Part shown: piece by piece, positions 46,421 through 58,164 of the stretch | How positions within the stretch are numbered: position 1 is the stretch's first letter | Layout of the letters: each line of letters begins with the position of its first letter | Origin: Chamaecyparis obtusa | Taxonomy: Eukaryota; Streptophyta; Pinopsida; Cupressales; Cupressaceae | Assembly: GCA_027943335.1 (NCBI GenBank) | Contig: BSBK01000525.1 | Location: forward strand, 1,117,001-1,181,000 | Reading direction: 5' to 3' | DNA: 64,000 bases | Made by a program: the position numbers and the translations under genes | The notes under the pieces: model-generated | Seen by the model: the letters and a program-made list of their open reading frames with translations, nothing else | Databases searched by the model: none | Told to the model about the DNA's origin: nothing

Positions 46421-46742
46421 AGGGTGTTGGATACAAGAGTGTAGCGGGAAGCTTTGTGAATAAGGATTTGGTGGTGGTTATTGGTGAGATGGGGAGATAT
46501 GATACCATTCTTTAGATATGCATGGATGTCATGGTACCATGGGGACTAAGGACCAACCAAGACACACACCATTTCTGCATCGGCATTCTCCTAAGCTGGT
46601 GTATGTAGCTGCTCAACTAGGAAGTCATACTGTGATGCGTCGTGTGGGATTTTTAACAAGGACCCAATAGTTGCCATTGCATTAGCTACTTTGTTCCGAA
46701 GTCTTGGTATCTATGTAAATTGTAGATTCAGGAAATGCTCTT

Positions 46743-47042
46743 TTAGTCTGTCCATGAGTTCTTTGTAAGGTAGTGCTTGTTGTCCTTTGTTTGATATTCA
46801 TCTAGGACTTGCTTGATAATTAGTTGTGAATCTCCAAACACTTGCAATTCTGTGATATTCCACTGAATGGCTATTTTGAGACCTGAGATGAGTGCCTCAT
46901 ATTCTGCAATGTTATTGGTACATGAAAATCCCAACTTGAATGACTTTAGGATGTAGTCACCTTGAGGTGTGACAAATAGGATACCTACCCCTGATCCATG
47001 TGATGTGTAGGAGCCATCAAAGTATAGTTTCCACATGGGCTA
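46743..47042 (-). pseudogene. pol: Additional RNase H of Tat-B, after the classical RNase H
   Basis: MWKLYFDGSYTSHGSGVG, CTNNIAEYEALISGL and FGDSQLIIKQVLDEYQ show the RNase H fold with D, E and D of the active site. It lies between classical RNase H and integrase, the position known for Tat/Ogre elements. It is the same domain type as 34736-35130 of Tat-A, but on the other side of RT. Confidence 0.88.
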
Positions 47043-47099
47043 CTCTTCGATCATACATAAGTGTTCATCAGGGAATTCCATGATTAATGGATAAGCATC

Positions 47100-48360
47100 C
47101 ACTAGTGGTGCCTCTACTCACTGATCGATAATGACTTGCCGTTTGATTGCTTTCTGATCAATATACTGGATGTCAAACTCATTGAGTAACATGACCCATT
47201 TTTCCATACGGCCTGTGAGAGTTGTCCTTGATAGTAGATATTTGAGGGGGTCCACCTTTGAAATGAGCCTGATTGTGTGACTGAGCATGTAATGTCTAAG
47301 CTTTTGAGTGGCAAAAACCACTGCAAGGCATGCTTTTTCCATGGGTGAGTAATTAAGCTCATAGTCGACAAAAGTTTGACTAATGTAGTAGATGGCTCTC
47401 TCTTTGTTTTCATCATCATGCTGAGCTAGGAGTGCCCCCAGTGCTATAGTGGTTGCTGAGATGTAGAGTATGAGAGGGCATCCTAGAACTGGTGGTACTA
47501 GGATTGGAGAATTAGCTAGATACTCCTTGAGCTTATCAAAGCTTCTCTGACATATGGGATCCCATTTGAAGCTTGTGTCTTTGCATAAGAGATGCGTAAA
47601 AGGTTGACACTTGTCTGCTAGTTGAGAAATTAACTGACACACTGATTGAAGCTTTCCTTGTAGGCTTCTGAGCTATTTGAGTGTTCTTGGTGGAGGCATT
47701 TCTATTATTTCTTTAACCTTTTTAGGGTCAATCTCTATGCCTCATCGTGATACTATGAAACCTAGGAGCTTTCCAGATGTAATACCAAAGACACATTTCT
47801 TTGGATTGAGCTTTAACCCATAGTGTTGCAGGTGATCAAACACACTCTCAAGAATGTCAAGGTGTTCATGGCATGTCTTTGATTTTGCAAGAATATCATC
47901 CACGTAGTCTTCTAGAATCTTGTGGATCATGTCATGGAAGATTGCTATCATCACTCTTTGATATGTGACTCATGCATTCTTTAGCTTGAATGGCATCATG
48001 TTGTAGTAGAAGGTACCCCATGGAGTTGTGAATGCTATTTTATGTTGATCTACTTCTGCTATATGAATTTGATTGTAGCCTGAAAATCCATCCATTAGTG
48101 ACAACATTTCATGACCCGCTATAAGATCTACAATCATGTCTATATTTGGTAGTGGGAAATCATCTTTAGGACATGCCTTGTTTAGGTCCCTGAAATCTGT
48201 GCATATTCTGATGTCACCTGAAGGCTTTGTGACAAGCACCATATTAGAGATCCAATCAGAGTAATCTATAGCTTTGATAATCTTGGCTTGGAGGAGTTTT
48301 TCAAGCTCTACTTTGACTAATAAGGCTACCTTTGGGTGCATTTTTCTCAGCTTCTACTTT
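47100..48360 (-). pseudogene. pol: Tat-B reverse transcriptase and RNase H
   Basis: Ty3 RT read leftward: IRICTDFRDLNKACPKDDFPL (~48215-48150), LSLMDGFSGYNQIHI, KIAFTTPWGTFYYNMMPF, intact YVDD (47906-47895), KKCVFGITSGKLLGFIVS. RNase H follows: FKWDPICQRSFDKLK, ALGALLAQHDDENKERAIYY, NYSPMEKACLAVVFA, LTGRMEKWVMLLNEF. Stops at about 47970, 47741 and 47690 and beyond 47117. Catalytic residues are kept, in contrast to Tat-A. Confidence 0.92.
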
Positions 48361-49480
48361 ATTGGCTTGACATTAGGATCCACTACTAGATAATGGATGA
48401 CAAGATTAGGATCAAGCCTAGGCATGTGTGCATATGACCATGCATAATTTATAATTGATTCTCTAAGAAGTGCAATGAAAGCCATTTCTTCACCCTCTGT
48501 CAAATTGGCTGCAATGTAGGTGATCCTTGGACATTCCTTTGTACCCAAGTTGACTGGCTTGGTTTCTTCTATGATGATAGGTGAATGCCCTAGTCTGTGA
48601 TCCTGGATGGGAGGAAGAGGCAAGCCTTCATCTTCTAGTGCTTGAATTGCCAAGTTTGCACTAGAAGATACACTCTTTATTTTTACTTTTTTGGAATCAG
48701 AATGTGCCCCAAAAGGGTTTTCACATAAGGACTCATGTTTTACTCTTTCTATTTCTCTTTTGCAGCTAAAGCTTGCCTCCTCTCCAAAGAATCCTTCTGG
48801 GTGAAGCTTATAAATGTGAGTTGACTCTAAACCCTGAACTGAGTGTGGGCTTGATGCCCCCATGAATTCTAGGAGTGCTTCCGTGCTCTGGAACTCATCG
48901 ATGTGTGCAATGCTTGGTTGGTCCCAATCTATGAGTTGGGGGTGAATGAGGGGAAGTTCTATGAGATTGATGGCAAGTTATTGGAGGATAGAAGTCCCCA
49001 AGAGGGTGTCATCATCAAAGATATCATCATAGGATCTAATTTCTTTCTCTTCAAGGATGTCTTTGATTTCTATGAGGTCATCCTGGCTATTCAAGAGGGG
49101 AATGCTAGTCATGTTGGTGCCGCCAATTGTGGTATTGGGCTCTTGTATATGTAGGTGAAGGGTATTAAAGCCAAGACCTTGATGCTTAGGATTCTTTAAT
49201 GATGTGATGGGATATTGGCTATCACCTTCTTGTGGTCCTAGACCACTACCTTGATAGTTCCATTGTTCGGTGGTATACTTATGTTGTTTCAAATATTTAT
49301 CTTTGAAATAGCCAAGATGTTGAGTGTTGGGTGGTGGGGGATCTTTGTACAACCACCTATTGATGTTAGGATCCATCTCTTGACTATTTATGTTGCCATG
49401 GGATTCAAAATTCATAAATCCAATTCTCTTGATTTCATGAAGCTCTTCAATAGGCTTGCTTTGGTGACTCGGGTGCCCTT
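48361..49480 (-). pseudogene. pol: Tat-B pol linker between protease and RT
   Basis: Minus-strand frames 49415-48978 and 48863-48354 continue the polyprotein. The first is polar and has no domain (LEEKEIRSYDDIFDDDTLLG); the second leads to RT with ITYIAANLTEGEEMAFIALLRES and YAWSYAHMPRLDPNLVIHYLVVDP, the conserved N-terminal block of Tat RT. At least one stop separates the two. Confidence 0.75.
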
Positions 49481-50267
49481 GGGTATGTGGATCACGTGGG
49501 AAGGCCCCTATGGAAAATGCATCATGTAGGCTGTATTCACCACAGCCCTAGTTATTGATCTTGATGGAAGATATGGTGGAGGTAAGAATGGTTTTTGGAT
49601 TGCAATGGGATCGAGACAAGCTAGCAATAGAAGTACCAATGTCAGTTCCAGGACAATGAGTGGAGTGAGGAAATGATGCTTCCATTGCATGACAATATGT
49701 GAAGGGTTGGGGATTAGCATGGATGGTAACCTCAGTGCCTTGATGCAGAAATTTGATGCACTGATGGTAAGTAGATGGTACAACCTTGATGGAATGAATC
49801 CATGGTCGGCCTAGGAGGATATTGAATGGTAGGTCAAGATCAACAACATGAAAAATGGTATCTTGTGTTGCTGGGCCTAGCTAAATAGGCAAAGTAATGG
49901 TACCTTTAGAGGTATGCTCCAAGTTGCCATAGGCTTTGATAGTGATTACTTCATGTGCTATATCAACTTGTGTGAACCCAATCTACTGAATGAATTTCAA
50001 AGTACACAAGTTCAGGGCTGAGCCATTATCTATTAAGACCCATTTGATGGCAAAGTCTCTAACCATGATGGCAATGCGGAGAGGGAGAGTATGGTCAAGT
50101 GAAATGTCTGGTATGTTGGATGTTTTGAAGGATAAAGCATAGGCTATGGATAAATGTCCCACAAGGGTGTCAAATAGGGTGGTGTTAATGTCTATGGGGA
50201 CATGTCCTTCTTTGAGAGCTCGGTCAAGGATCTCCTCATGGAGAGGTGAAGTGCAGAGAAAGTCCAA
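49481..50267 (-). pseudogene. pol: Tat-B aspartic protease
   Basis: Frame 50267-49983 contains WVLIDNGSALNLC, with the catalytic Asp codon at 50030-50028; D-N-G-S for D-S/T-G is usual in Tat proteases. After a stop the same frame has LPFNILLGRPWIHSI (about 49825-49785), the second conserved protease block, and a polar tail. Confidence 0.8.
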
Positions 50268-50399
50268 GATGGATATTTGGCCTAGTGTAATCCCAAGATG
50301 TTCTATGAGGTTATATTATGCATTATGTGCATTGTGTAGTGGCCTTGGATGGGCACTAGTAACAGTGATTCGACCTCTGCAGGTAGTAATAGCACATTG

Positions 50400-51860
50400 A
50401 TGATCTTCTCCTCTGACATGGATGGCATTGACTATGGGCTCAACTTGGGTTATACATCCAAAAAAATTATCATAATTGATGTAGGTAGTAGTGTGATCTT
50501 CTTGCTTTCCTTTTCCATGATTCTAGGGATGATTGGTATTAGCTTGGTTCTTCCCAGCATTGTGTTGTGGGAACACATTTTGATAGATTTGTAAGTTGGC
50601 ATTCGGCGAGGCTTGAGCGGGTGTATCTACTTGGATCTCCTTTTGGTCGATGAGATCTTGGATATAGTTTTTGAGTCTGATACACTTCAAGGTAGTGTGT
50701 CCTTTGACATGATGATAATCATAGTATTCATGATCTTTGTACCAATCGAGCTTGGGAGTGGTATCATCAACTGGCTGGATTGGTGGAAATGTGATTAGGT
50801 TGGCCTTAGCCATTCGGTGAAAGATAACATCCAAAGGTTCACCCAATGATGTGAAGATCTTCCTTGGATTTTTCTAAGCTCTAGGCTTGTATTTTTTGGG
50901 AGAAACATTAATAGCATTGACCTAATCATTTGGAGTACCTTGATAAGCTTGATGGGCTTGCTACTGATAATTCTGCTGATTATTCTAAGAATGATTTTGT
51001 TGCGTGGGTTGCTGATGGACTTGAGGAGGTTGCTGATAGATGGGTGCTTGTTGTTGTTGGTATGTAGGAGTTGATGGAGGACTAGCCACAACAAATTGGA
51101 CATGCTTGGTATTAGTGGCTCCATCAGTACAAACATTCTTGTTACGATTCCAGTAATGGGATTTATCATTGCTGGGTTTTTGGGCATCATTTTTGAAGTG
51201 TCAGATTGTGCCTTCATCTAGGAGGGCCTTTTTAATACCTATCCCCTTGCTCTTGATATCTTGATAGGTTTGGAGACAATTCATCCTCATGAAGTGGGAT
51301 AGCTTAGGATGCAGATTATCAATAAAGATTTTGGTCAAATGTTTTTCAGGTGGCTGGTATGATAACCTAGTGGTAAGGTTCTGCCATTGTTGCAAGTATT
51401 CTGATAGGCTTTCTCCTTCTTTCTATTTTGAGTTGCAGAGATCTAACAAGGTCAAATCATTCTCAACATTGTGGGCATAGTGGGAAATGAACTTCTTAGA
51501 GAGTTTAGCAAAGGTTGTGATAGTCCCACATGGTACTTTGTAGAACCATTCAACAACAGTTCCTCCCAAGCTTTTGGGGAATAGTCGTAACAGATAGTTA
51601 TCACTATAAGCTACTTCTTGACATGCCATATAGAATTCTTTAATATGGTTGACTGGATCTCCTTTCCCCTGATATTTATCAAACTTAGGTGTCTCAAAGT
51701 GCTCAAGGAAAGGTATAGCAACAATGGATCGGTCAAACAGATAAGGACACACCTCCTCAAACTTGTAGGTTTTGCTATCAGTACTATTTTGAAGCTCCTT
51801 AAGAGTGTTCTTCATGGCTTCCCACTCGGCATTGATTGGTGTTTGAGTGGGTACTCCCAT
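50400..51860 (-). pseudogene. gag: Tat-B gag, capsid core and knuckle-like region
   Basis: The Ty3 Gag core lies at 51860-51201: FETPKFDKYQGKGDP, HIKEFYMACQEVAYSDNYLLRLFP, VVEWFYKVP, KKFISHYAHN, then ESLSEYLQQWQNL after a stop. It is followed by a Gln/Pro-rich spacer and, at 50846-50523, by YKDHEYYDYHHVKGHTTLKC, matching the Tat knuckle CxxHxxxxH/GHxTxxC except that the first Cys appears as Tyr. Particle-forming protein, broken by several stops and a frame change. Confidence 0.82.
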
Positions 51861-53560
51861 TTGAGGTGGGTATTATGGAGTGGGATATGAAGATGGCCTA
51901 GTGGGATAGGTAGATTGGAGTGGATTTTGGAGTGATGTTTGCTGGGGATATTGTTGATGCAGCATGGGGGGATATTGCGGTGGAGGATATGGGACTACTT
52001 GCTAGTGTTGTGGGATGACAGGGACTTCCTGTTGTAACTGATAGGAGGAAACTTGTTGTTGTTGGGGAATGATGGCAGTTTGTTGCTATGACTGGAAGTA
52101 TGGTTGCTATGGGGGGGCTGATGGAATGATGTAGCTTGTTGATAAAATGGTCCTTGCTGAACTTGGCTCTGTGGTTGACCGATATAGGTCGAGTGCATTC
52201 CCACATTGCTTAAGGGTGGAACTAATGTAGGGAAGCTTGAAGAAAAGGGTGGCTAGGAAAGATAACTTGCAAAATGGGAGGAACTTTGCTACTGAGGTGG
52301 AGGAACTTGCTAAAAAGCACTAGGCGTTGGGAATGGATAGCTTGTGAAGGATGAAGTTGGTGGAGGTTGAGATGGTTGTTGTTGTGCTCCTTGTGAGAAG
52401 ATGGCTTGTTGGTTTGCAAACATAGATGTAGGAGAGTGAGTTGGTATTCCAAAGGATTTCATGTCTTCTTCAGTGAGACCCTAATGAGAAATAGTGTGAG
52501 GTGGGAATTGTGCTGCAGCGGATGCCTAGAAGGTAGATGTAATGGGAGTTTGGGATATGAATGGTAGATTGGAAAAACCCATGGAAGGCATTCCTATGGT
52601 GAAGGAATTTTTCTAGGCTTGTGCATGGGTAGATGCTTGCTGGGGGGAAAATGAAGAGGATGCTTGTGTTCCCCATGAAAAAGGTGATGTGGAGGTTTGC
52701 TGATTTTGAAAGGGGAATGATTGCACTGCCCCTGGAGTAGATGATGTAGAGGTTTGCTGGGTGAAAGAGGGAAATGATTGCGTTGACCCCTAAAATGATG
52801 GTGTGGATGCTAAAGCTTGGGGATTGAAAGGAAAAGATGATTGAATCCCTCCTGGCACAAAAGGTGTAGATGTGGAAGCTTGTGAAGTGAAGGGGAAGGA
52901 TGATTGCATCCCTCCCGGAGTGAAAGGTGCTGCTTGGCCTATGGAAGATGGTAGAACTGCTTGTGTAAAGGTTTGTGTGAGAGGTGAGAGTTGATTTTGT
53001 GAAAAGCATTGGATTTGTGCAAGAGCTTGGGTGGCCATGGTGGATGATGAAGTACCTGTGATAGGGAATGGAGTAGATGATGTTACAACTTGTGTTACGG
53101 GACTTGAAAAGCTTCCTTGCAAAAGAAGGGGAATGGTGGAGGTTTCTTGAGATGTTTGCAAGGTAGGATCAGGGAATGGTTCGATGAATGGAGAGTATAC
53201 TTGTGTTGGGATTTGGATAGTACTTATGGGAATGTGAGGATGGAGATATGGTGGAATGGGAGTATGCCTTTGTGCAAAGTTGGTGAACATGCTCTGTTGG
53301 TTTTGGGCTATGAGTGCATTGAATACTGGTGAATTCTTTGGATGATTCACAAATGTTTCTATTGCCAAAGGAGCTGAGGGGATATTGGGATCATCCCATG
53401 TATTTCCAGTTTGTATTTGGGGATCATAGGCTATCATCGCGCTGGTAAAAATGTTGGGATTAGATGAACTGGTGATTGGATAAGGATTCATGTTCATTCT
53501 TTTTCTAGATCTGGATCTTGTCTCAATAGGCATGGAGATGCAGATGCTAGATGGATGCAA
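51861..53560 (-). pseudogene. gag: Tat-B Gag N-terminal region, Ser/Pro/Gln/Phe-rich with peptide repeats
   Basis: Frame 53560-52790 starts with MHPSSICISMPIETRSRSRKR; a likely start is the internal MPIETRSRSRKRMNM, a basic start seen in many Tat Gags. The segment 52,950-52,590 holds five or so imperfect repeats of TPGGxQSSFPFxxQASTS. Stops occur after 52790 and the low-complexity Q/P/S-rich composition continues to about 51900. No domain is recognised. The region could be disordered; that is inference. Confidence 0.7.
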
Positions 53561-56500
53561 GATATTTCCTAAAGACTCTAAAAAATGATGGATGCAAGCT
53601 TAAGGAACTTCTAAGGATGATGAAATTTCTATAATGCAAGGATTGGTGAGATGCTTGGATATGAATCAAAGATGGTGAAAGATTTGATGGAAGATGGTGA
53701 TAGATTGGTAAAAAAGCTTGGTGATGATGGAGGTTTGATGGGATGCTCTAATTTGGGTCAAGATTGGGTGGAGGATTGGTGGGATGTTGGTGGAAGATTA
53801 CTAAGTGTCAATAATGAGCTATTGTTTTTCCCGATGGAGGATCAACGATAGGATTTGGCCAACCTAGGATAGACTAATGATCTTCGGTCAACTGGATTCT
53901 TATCAATACAAGCCAATCTCTTGCTCAATATGATGAGGCTGTGCAAGGACAAGTTGGATTTCCTTTAGACAATGCTCTGTCCAAAAGGGGATGATTTCTG
54001 ATTTAGGATAGGGGATGGAAACAACTCAAAGGTTTTGAACACTAAGTGCTTGTGGATTTGGATCTCTGGATTTGGTGCAAAGGATGGTGTATTCTATTTT
54101 GGATAATGGATGTTGGATTTGGATCAAGGATTTGGGATTCTGATTGTGGATTGCTGATGGAATGATAGTGAAGGAATGATGGAACAATGCTTTCTCCAAA
54201 AGGATGATGCAGATGTAACTGGGATGGATGATCTATGATGCTACTAGGAAGATGATGATGTATGCAACTAAGAAGGATTCTAGAATGCAACTAAAGATTT
54301 GATGATGATGCAAGGATGAAACTAGGATGAAGGACTATTGAGATAATATTTTGAGATCTAAAGGTAGAATAGGACATGTGATGGATCCTACCTAATCTTC
54401 TCTTTCAAGATTGACGTAGTGATGCTTGACTTGGAATCGGTAGACAAACTATTTGACTCTTGCATTATAACCAATATTATCAAGATTTTCTTGATATTTT
54501 TCTTCTGTTTGGGTTGCTTAGATAGAGGATTGATGGCTCTTAAGGTTTCTTTCTGCAACTTCCTTCTCTTGATAAGCTTTGGATTTGGGCAACTTAGCTT
54601 TCAGATGTTTGATCAAATTTGGCATAACTTGGGGAAATTTTGATAATTTGGTTTGAGACAAAAGGCTTTTGGATATCTAATTCCAAGGGTTTCTTTGCAA
54701 AATGTTTTGAGTATCTCAAATCAGGTTTGCTGATTAGTTTGATGTTTCCCAATGGCAAAGGATAGATAAACAAGACTTTTGGAAAAGCAATCTCCACAAG
54801 CGACAAAGCAACCTTGTGGGATACAAACAAGATAACTGACTCTGATAAAGTTTTGAGAGTGTATGTTCCAACAATGTTTTCACAGAGTATTTGACTATCA
54901 AGCACTTCAAGTAGATCTACCTAAGGAAGGTGAGTATCAAAATCACTTGCCCACAACTTAGTACCCCCTAGAAGGGAATACAAATGGTGAGTAATCTTGA
55001 AGCGACCCAGTAAACCCCTTGGAATCAGTCCTTGCACAAGGATTTTGATACTTTCAGATGTAGATAGGGTAGCCTCTATTTTATTAGGTTTTTAATAGTT
55101 CTGTGGAGTCTCCATACCTAGTTATGCTGACTGCCTATGACTCACTTAAGAGCCTAGCCAACAACGCTGGGGGAGGAATATTTACCATCCCTAGTCACTG
55201 TATTTGGCATGAACGCCTATGGATTAGGAGATATAAGTGAGTATCTTTTGCCTTCACTTTATTTATATACCGATCGGGGGGGATATCGATTTGAGGTCAT
55301 TCTCCAAGGAGGAAGTTCTTTTCTCCCCTAGACAGGCCTCGCTAGAAGTAGAACAAGTGAACTTATCCGAGTCCAAATGTTCTACATTGCTTACTTTAAC
55401 AAGGTTTTTGCAAGAATTGAAAAACTCCTAAATGCACATCAAGCAAGTTTGTTCCTTTTCCCAAATTGATTAAGTGTGTTTGAACTTTGAAATTGAAGAC
55501 ACAAGTGTTTAAGGTTTGTTTTGTTCTTTCTCCAAAAAGTAAATGATATGAGCGATTGCAAGTTCTTTCCTTTGAGCATTCAAGATTGAGATTTGCGTGT
55601 TGATTTAAGAACTTCGAAAAGACCTTTGTTTTATCCTTAGATCATTCAAGATTGAGTTTGTTTGAACTGAAATTCAAAGAAGAAGGAATAGGGATGCTTT
55701 TTCTTTCCAATTTAGATCATTCAAGATTGTGTTTGATTTTCAAAATGATAATGACTCTTAGGACTTAAGTTCATTCCCTTAGTTTCATTCAAGATTTGTT
55801 TTGACTTTTTCTTTTTATGAATCTGAGAACAAATTAAGGCAAAAAAAATAATCGATAGTGACATTGTCCAGCTAATATGCGACACTTGGAAAATGCACAG
55901 GTGACACCAAAAAAACTCAAAGGCGACAGCAGAATGATTACAGGCAACAGAGAAATATGTGTAGGCAATAGAAAAATGATTCAAGGTGGCACATAAAAGT
56001 TTTCTACGCGGTAGAGAATTGTTTCCAAGGTGAAAGAGAAAGATTTATAGGCAATAATTAAATATGAACAAGCGACAGTTAAATGTGCACAGGTGTGAGT
56101 GAAACATGCATAGGCGATAGTGAAAAGTGCATAGGCATGAGTGAAACATGTATAGGCGACAATGAAAAGTGCATAGGCGTGAGTGAAACATGCACGGGCG
56201 ATAATGAAAAGTGCATAGGCGTGAGTGAAACATGCACAAGCAACAATGAAAAGTGCATAGGTGTGAGTGAAACATGCACAAGCGACAATGAAAAGTGCAT
56301 AGGCGTGAGTGAAACATGCACAGGAGACAATGAAAAGTCCATAGGCATGAGTGAAATGTGCATAGGTGATAATGGAATGTTTTACAGGCGATAAATGAAT
56401 TGTTGATAGGCGATAATGAGATGTTTAAAGGTGACAATGAAATGATTGTTGGTGATAATGAAATGATTACAGGTGAGACTTCTATACGTGAAGGCGTGAA

Positions 56501-56748
56501 TGTTTATCTCACAGGCGTGATTAATTCTATTGTAGGTGACAAAAAAGAAGTTTGAGATAGAATAGAAGTTATCGAGGGTGGAAATCTTCAAAAAATAGGT
56601 GTCGATATAGAGGTTGTACACATCATCAAACTATGTTTAAGCATGACTGTACTATGTGTAGGTGGCATTTCATCTATTTCCTGTAGATTATTCACAAAAA
56701 AACAACAAATATGAGAGTACAAAGTATGATCTAATCAAGCTGATTTAT
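53561..56748 (-). other. Long 5' leader of Tat-B
   Basis: About 3.2 kb between PBS and Gag without a convincing gene. A minus-strand frame at 54905-54594 (103 codons, MLDSQILCENIVGTYTL) has no recognised domain. A minisatellite lies at 56085-56380, and looser 21-base variants extend from about 55870 to 56560. Tat/Ogre elements commonly have long leaders, sometimes with an extra ORF; none is clear here. Confidence 0.65.
56085..56380. repeat. 42-bp minisatellite in the Tat-B leader (7 units)
   Basis: Units are made of two related 21-base halves, GTGAGTGAAACATGCACAGGC-like and GACAATGAAAAGTGCATAGGC-like (one or two bases vary). Seven or so consecutive copies are visible, and single 21-base variants continue on both sides. 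The period of 42 is a multiple of 3, so several frames are open throughout on both strands; this accounts for the Cys-rich hypothetical frames here. Confidence 0.9.
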
Positions 56749-56774
56749 GGGTTTGAGTCCCACCGGGCATGCCA
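56749..56774 (-). other. Primer-binding site of Tat-B, long tRNA 3'-end match
   Basis: Plus strand GGTTTGAGTCCCACCGGGC followed by ATGCCA has the form of a tRNA T-arm, acceptor strand and CCA end, three bases from the LTR. The minus strand therefore begins TGGCATGCCCGG. I cannot name the tRNA; the match seems to extend through most of the T-arm, longer than the usual 12-18 bases. Confidence 0.72.
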
Positions 56775-56777
56775 AAA

Positions 56778-58164
56778 TGTGGACAAGGCTTTCAAGGATA
56801 CCTGTTTTGAAAAGACTCAAGCCAAACAAACATTAGATTTTAACCTAGCATGAAATCAATCCAAAACAAAGAAAATTCTAAACTAAGCCACCTCAAATTG
56901 AGCTAAAACAGATGTGCCCATGCACTGTTTGATTTGCTCATTTAAAGGAATGTGGGTATGCTCTCAAAGCACTTGGAGCATCTTCCTAATGCAGATTTGG
57001 AGGATTTAAGCTTCATGAAAACCCCATAAATGGCACAATATTGGGTAGAACACCCAAAATTGCCCCTAAGGCTTCAAGAACTCAAGATTATGCAACTAAT
57101 ATGATTAAGTAGATTTTCAAAGTCAAAATAGATGTGATATGATGCATAAACAAGAAGTAAACTATGTTAATCCATTAGTCTTATATTTAAGATGAGCTAA
57201 AAATGCTTGAAAGTAACCTAAATTAAAATGATTATGCTAAGTCTAGAGCTAAATGAGCATGATAACAATGCTTGAAATAAAAGGTGAATGGATATTTACT
57301 CTTAGAAATGAGGAATACTTATAGGTTTTGGGAAGGAGGAATGAGTGGCCAGGATCAAAATCCTTAAGAGAGGCCAAGATTCATTCAAAGGGGAGCACAT
57401 GGATTGTGCTAGTTCAGGGCCACCTCCTTGTGACACTTGTCACAAGGGCATTGGGTTGAAAGATGGTAGGGATGTGCACAATTTGGGAAATGTGCCTAAG
57501 GTCAAAGGGTGTAAGAAAGGGGTGAGGGGCTTCTTAAATGCATCATAAATGAATGTAAGAGGGATAAGGAGGCTTTAAATGCATTTAATGCATGTAAGAG
57601 AAGTTTCTAGAAGTTTGTTGACTTTGGATTAAGCTTAGGAGTTGGCTGACCTTGGTTAGGGAATGTGATAGGATTAGGGGGGTGATTAGGATTAGGATTA
57701 GGAAAGTTCTAGAAGAGTCTAGAGTTTTCCTAGGGTAAATTAGGAATTGAGGATTAATATTTAATCTTAATTAAATATTCTTGAGTTGGGATTAGGGTTA
57801 GGAAATGATGGGATTAGCCTTTAATCAAAATTAAAGAAGGATTAGAAGATTCTGGAAGAGGTTAGTGATCTTTAGGAATTTGGCAAGGTTTTGGGAAAAA
57901 ATAAATAAATTATTTATTTTTTGGATTTTGGGCCAATTTATTAATTAAATAATTAATAAATAGGGGAATGATGTTTAAATAAGATTTAAACATTTTTGGG
58001 AGGGATTCCTTAATTAAATATTTTTAATTAAGATAAAGGGATTTAATGACATAAAAATAAATAAATTAATTAAATAAATAATTAATTAGTAAATGATGAT
58101 GTCATCAGGGGTTTTTTAGAAAATAAAAATACTTCATTTTCTAAAGGACTTTTAGGTGTCTACA
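56778..58164 (-). repeat. 5' LTR of Tat-B (1387 bp)
   Basis: Partner of 42380-43766 with the same length. Right end TGTAGACACC (minus strand) is followed outward by TTACC, the target duplication. By eye the copies differ by a few percent. Confidence 0.92.

Larger units (their letters stand above)
42380..58164 (-). mobile_element. Tat-B: complete minus-strand Ty3/gypsy Tat-type element
   Basis: Two 1387 bp LTRs, 42380-43766 and 56778-58164, start TGTAGACACC and end TTGTCCACA on the minus strand. Target duplication TTATC (42375-42379) / TTACC (58165-58169), 4 of 5. PBS at 56749-56774, PPT at 43767-43780. Order on the minus strand: long leader, Gag, protease, RT, RNase H, additional RNase H, integrase, 3' non-coding region. 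All genes have stops. It lies within the Gag reading frame of NA3 and LTR copies differ by only a few percent by eye. Confidence 0.92.

Noticed and set aside
56045..56437. Cys- and His-rich frames on both strands (up to 130 codons)
   Set aside because: They are by-products of the 42-bp minisatellite, whose period is a multiple of three.
56749..56774. tRNA gene
   Set aside because: Only the 3' part of a tRNA is present; no anticodon or D arm follows, and its position next to the LTR identifies it as a primer-binding site.
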